Positions 5,430-7,530 of a DNA stretch of 7,530 nucleotides are shown one piece after another. The notes beneath the pieces are model-generated. The model searched no databases. It was not told the origin of the DNA and worked only from the letters and a program-made list of their open reading frames with translations. The position numbers were made by a program, and so were the translations under genes. The stretch covers positions 10,237 through 17,766 of the forward strand of contig PKWH01000175.1 in NCBI GenBank assembly GCA_003131985.1. The letters run 5' to 3'. The first letter of the stretch is position 1; each line of letters begins with the position of its first letter. This DNA comes from Acidobacteriota bacterium (lineage in GTDB: Bacteria; Acidobacteriota; Terriglobia; Acidiferrales; UBA7541).

Positions 5430-6155
5430 TTACTGCAGGATCCAATCGACCGGCTTCTCAAGGAACTCGAAGTCGCATCTTTGAGCTACTGTCCCGGGCC
5501 AATTCACTTGTGTCACGCGCGCCTTGCCGGCAAATGGAGCCACGTCGGTCGCGAGAAAAACCTCCACGATCGAGTTCAGCCCCACCAGGGCCGAGCATCC
5601 GCACAGAAAGCCGGTCGCGCCGATGTTCTCGGTAGCTGTGACGATTTCAAAATCCGTATCGGTCGAATCAGTCCCCCGAAGCCTGAGCATTACCCGCAAT
5701 CGAACGCGGGGTTTGGGCTGGGCTTGTTCGTGGCTTAGGACAATCAGGCTAGATAGTTTTTTCTGCAGCTCCTCAATGTTCACAGGCTTTTGAAAAAAGC
5801 CTTTTGCTCCGATGCTTTCGCACAGCGCTTTGTAGCGCTCGCTGGATTCTCCTGAAACGATCAAAATTGGGATGTGCGATGTAAAGCTCAGTGAGGAAAG
5901 AGTCTGGCAGACTTCGAACCCGGAATACTTCGGCATCATCAGGTCGAGCAAGATGGCATCGGGCTTGTGCTGGAGCGCCAGCGCCAGCGCTTCTTCCGGC
6001 GAGCCGCTGTCGATGATGCTGTAGGAGTCCCTAAGGCGGAAACCCATAACCTTTCGTATGGATTCATCATCGTCGATGATCAACAGCTTGGGAAGCGCGG
6101 TGTCCCGTCTTTTAGCTATAGTAACGTCATTTTCTGCTTTCAGCGTGTTCAGCAT
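5430..6155 (-). CDS. Response regulator: receiver plus degenerate PilZ domain
   Basis: This 241-residue protein pairs a receiver with a C-terminal PilZ-like domain. The receiver (about 22-142) has D28-D30 (IIDDDES), the phospho-acceptor D71 (AILLDLMMPKYSG), S101 (ILIVSGES) and K123 (GFFQKPV). The PilZ-like part (about 148-241) has an Arg-rich start (RVRLRVMLRLRG; R150, R154, R158 in RxxxR spacing) and ENIGATG, where the usual D/N-x-S-x-x-G serine is Gly (N177, G179, G182). c-di-GMP binding is therefore uncertain; it may be a protein-interaction output. The start at 6155 is chosen over an in-frame ATG at 6206, because AAGGAAAGG lies 9 bases ahead of it and the longer form would overlap the kinase gene by 80 bases. 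Even so the two genes overlap by 29 bases, indicating co-translation with the hybrid kinase, its likely phosphate source or pathway partner. No DNA-binding domain is present. Confidence 0.9.
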   Translation of the reverse strand: MLNTLKAENDVTIAKRRDTALPKLLIIDDDESIRKVMGFRLRDSYSIIDSGSPEEALALALQHKPDAILLDLMMPKYSGFEVCQTLSSLSFTSHIPILIVSGESSERYKALCESIGAKGFFQKPVNIEELQKKLSSLIVLSHEQAQPKPRVRLRVMLRLRGTDSTDTDFEIVTATENIGATGFLCGCSALVGLNSIVEVFLATDVAPFAGKARVTQVNWPGTVAQRCDFEFLEKPVDWILQ

Positions 6156-7530
6156 TTTCTTCCGCCTTTCCTTTGACGGGATTTTCCGCCAGCATCTCTG
6201 CAACATTCCGTTGCAACTGCGCTCGCGAAAAAGGCTTTCTCAGGATCACTATTCCGGATTCCAACACCCCGTGCGTTGCAACCGCGCCGTCGGTATACCC
6301 GGACATGTAGAGAATTTTCATGCGAGGGCATTTTAGAGATAGGTTTTCAGCAAGTTCGCGGCCGCTCATTCCCGGCATCACCACGTCCGTTAAAAGAAGG
6401 TCAATGCGGCAATCAGAGTGCTTTACGATTTCAATCGCTTTCGGCGCGTCCTCGGCTTCGAGAACTTTGTATCCGGCTTCTTTCAGCGTGTCACACGTCA
6501 GCTTTCGAAGAGATGGTTCGTCTTCCGCGACGAGTATCGTTCCGAGTCCGCGCGTTACGACGGATGGCTCCTTCCGAGAAGGCTCTATCGCGACGCCCTC
6601 CGCACGAGGCAGGTAGACCTGAAATCTTGTGCCTTTCCCGATTTCGCTTTCGACCCAGATATACCCGCCGCTTTGCTTAACGACTCCGTACACCGTCGCC
6701 AGTCCCAGGCCGGTTCCTTTGCCTTGCTCCTTGGTTGTGTAAAAAGGCTCGAATATGTGGGATTGCACTTCCGCGCTCATGCCCATGCCGGTATCGCTTA
6801 CCTGCAGCACTGCGTAATGCCCAGGCACGATATATCTCTTGCTGCGCGCGTCGTTTTCATCCAAGTCGGCGTTCATCGTCTCAATTTTCAGTTGCCCGCC
6901 GCGAGGCATCGCGTCGCGCGCATTCACGGCCAAGTTCAGAATAACTTGCTCGATCTGCCCCCGGTCTGCTTTCACCCTTTCCAGAGTTGGCGACGGAGTA
7001 ATTTCTAAATTGACGTCGGCACCGATAAGCCGCCGGAGCATCTTTTCTACGTCAGCAACAATCGAATTGAGGTCCAGGATTTTCGGTTCGAGCACCTGTT
7101 TGCGGCTGAAAGCGAGGAGCTGTTGCGTAAGAGCGGCGGCTCGCTGGCCGGCTTTTTCGATTTCATCCACTGCTTCTCTCATCGGATCGTCCGCGCCCAT
7201 CTTCTGTAGTAACGCTTCGCTATAGCCGATAATCACGCCAAGGATGTTATTGAAATCGTGAGCGATGCCTCCCGACAGCTTACCCACGGCCTCCAGCCGC
7301 TGCGATAAGAGCAGTTGTTGTTCCAGGTGCCTGCGCTCCGTGATATCGCGATTCACGATGATGAGCTTTTCGACCTCTCCGTTATCGTTGCGCACCGCGC
7401 TGGCGGTAGATTCAAGTACACGCCACTCGCCATTTTTATGCCGAATCCGGTACTCGACGCGCCGCCCGATTCCCGTTTCTTTTGCTTCGTCCGCCGCCTG
7501 CTTTACGGCTGGTTGGTCGTCAGGATGAAT
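6127..7530 (-). CDS. Hybrid histidine kinase: PAS, kinase core, receiver (5' end cut off)
   Basis: The frame is open to the window edge, so the N-terminus is missing; 467 residues are visible. Visible residues 1-66 are the end of a PAS domain with its PAC motif (IHPDD, YRIRHKNGEWRVLES, IIVNRDITERR). The dimerisation helix follows with GGIAHDFNN (phospho-acceptor H91). The ATP-binding domain has NLAVNARD (N box), DTGMGM, FEPFYTTK and GKGTGLGLATVYG. A C-terminal receiver (about 329-450) has VAEDE, the phospho-acceptor D382 (LLLTDVVMPGMSG) and K432 (ILRKPFS), and a charged tail ends the protein. It is an NtrB-like hybrid sensor kinase; the input cannot be read, and no membrane segment is seen in the visible part. 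A GTG at 7393-7395 inside the PAS domain is not a real start. The 3' end overlaps the receiver-PilZ gene by 29 bases. A separate phosphotransfer (HPt) protein would be expected for a relay but none is in the window. Confidence 0.95.
   Translation of the reverse strand: MHPDDQPAVKQAADEAKETGIGRRVEYRIRHKNGEWRVLESTASAVRNDNGEVEKLIIVNRDITERRHLEQQLLLSQRLEAVGKLSGGIAHDFNNILGVIIGYSEALLQKMGADDPMREAVDEIEKAGQRAAALTQQLLAFSRKQVLEPKILDLNSIVADVEKMLRRLIGADVNLEITPSPTLERVKADRGQIEQVILNLAVNARDAMPRGGQLKIETMNADLDENDARSKRYIVPGHYAVLQVSDTGMGMSAEVQSHIFEPFYTTKEQGKGTGLGLATVYGVVKQSGGYIWVESEIGKGTRFQVYLPRAEGVAIEPSRKEPSVVTRGLGTILVAEDEPSLRKLTCDTLKEAGYKVLEAEDAPKAIEIVKHSDCRIDLLLTDVVMPGMSGRELAENLSLKCPRMKILYMSGYTDGAVATHGVLESGIVILRKPFSRAQLQRNVAEMLAENPVKGKAEENAEHAESRK
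6165..6173 (-). promoter_or_regulatory. Ribosome binding site inside the kinase gene deciding the receiver-PilZ start
   Basis: On the - strand AAGGAAAGG lies 9 bases before the ATG at 6155. It sits inside the last codons of the hybrid kinase, encoding part of its Lys/Glu tail. No comparable site precedes the alternative ATG at 6206. Confidence 0.6.

Noticed and set aside
5133..5738. 201-codon open frame on the + strand bridging the phosphoesterase end and the receiver-PilZ gene
   Set aside because: It overlaps two recognised genes in other frames, lacks a ribosome site and has the composition of an out-of-frame translation.
6156..6206. Extended N-terminus of the receiver-PilZ protein from ATG 6206
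   Set aside because: The extra 17 residues would lie entirely within the kinase gene, there is no ribosome site ahead of 6206, and a good one precedes ATG 6155.
6418..7008. 196-codon open frame on the + strand opposite the hybrid kinase
   Set aside because: It is antisense to the conserved ATP-binding and receiver domains, with no recognisable motif.

Overview
The window looks like chromosomal DNA from an Acidobacteriota-type soil bacterium. The grounds are moderate-to-high GC, many stand-alone and hybrid two-component proteins, PilZ domains fused to other modules, a Tat-exported oxidoreductase, and a small protein whose N-terminus (MARGWESKAVE) resembles short proteins I recall from that phylum. 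This assignment rests on family recall, not on a search.

Layout. The end of an unidentified upstream gene (1-90, +) overlaps by ATGA an MBL-fold hydrolase with a C-terminal PilZ domain (87-1280, +). A small coiled-coil protein (1334-1588, -) converges on it. A 237-base divergent intergenic region (1589-1825) then leads into a three-gene + strand run: a NarL/FixJ-type response regulator (1826-2476), a cytoplasmic aldo/keto reductase (2492-3532) and a Tat-exported paralogue of that reductase starting at TTG (3557-4600). The gaps are only 15 and 24 bases. A 99-base gap with two inverted repeats precedes a stand-alone LigD-type 3'-phosphoesterase (4700-5392, +). On the - strand, a PAS/histidine kinase/receiver hybrid (6127-7530, cut by the window edge) overlaps and precedes a receiver-PilZ protein (5430-6155).

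How they may work together. Signalling is the common theme: two response regulators, one hybrid kinase, and two PilZ domains. One PilZ (in the hydrolase) keeps the full c-di-GMP-binding signature; the other (in the response regulator) has lost the serine. The hybrid kinase and the receiver-PilZ protein are almost certainly co-expressed and plausibly form one pathway. The response regulator and reductase pair are plausibly one transcript, with one reductase inside the cytoplasm and one outside it. The phosphoesterase is a single-domain DNA end-processing enzyme without the ligase and polymerase parts of LigD.

No gene-free stretch exceeds 300 bases. I see no tRNA, rRNA, CRISPR, insertion sequence or convincing intrinsic terminator. 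I did not find an evidently new defence or mobile system; the most unusual items are the paired cytoplasmic/exported reductases with shared active-site cysteines, the hydrolase-PilZ fusion and the stand-alone phosphoesterase.
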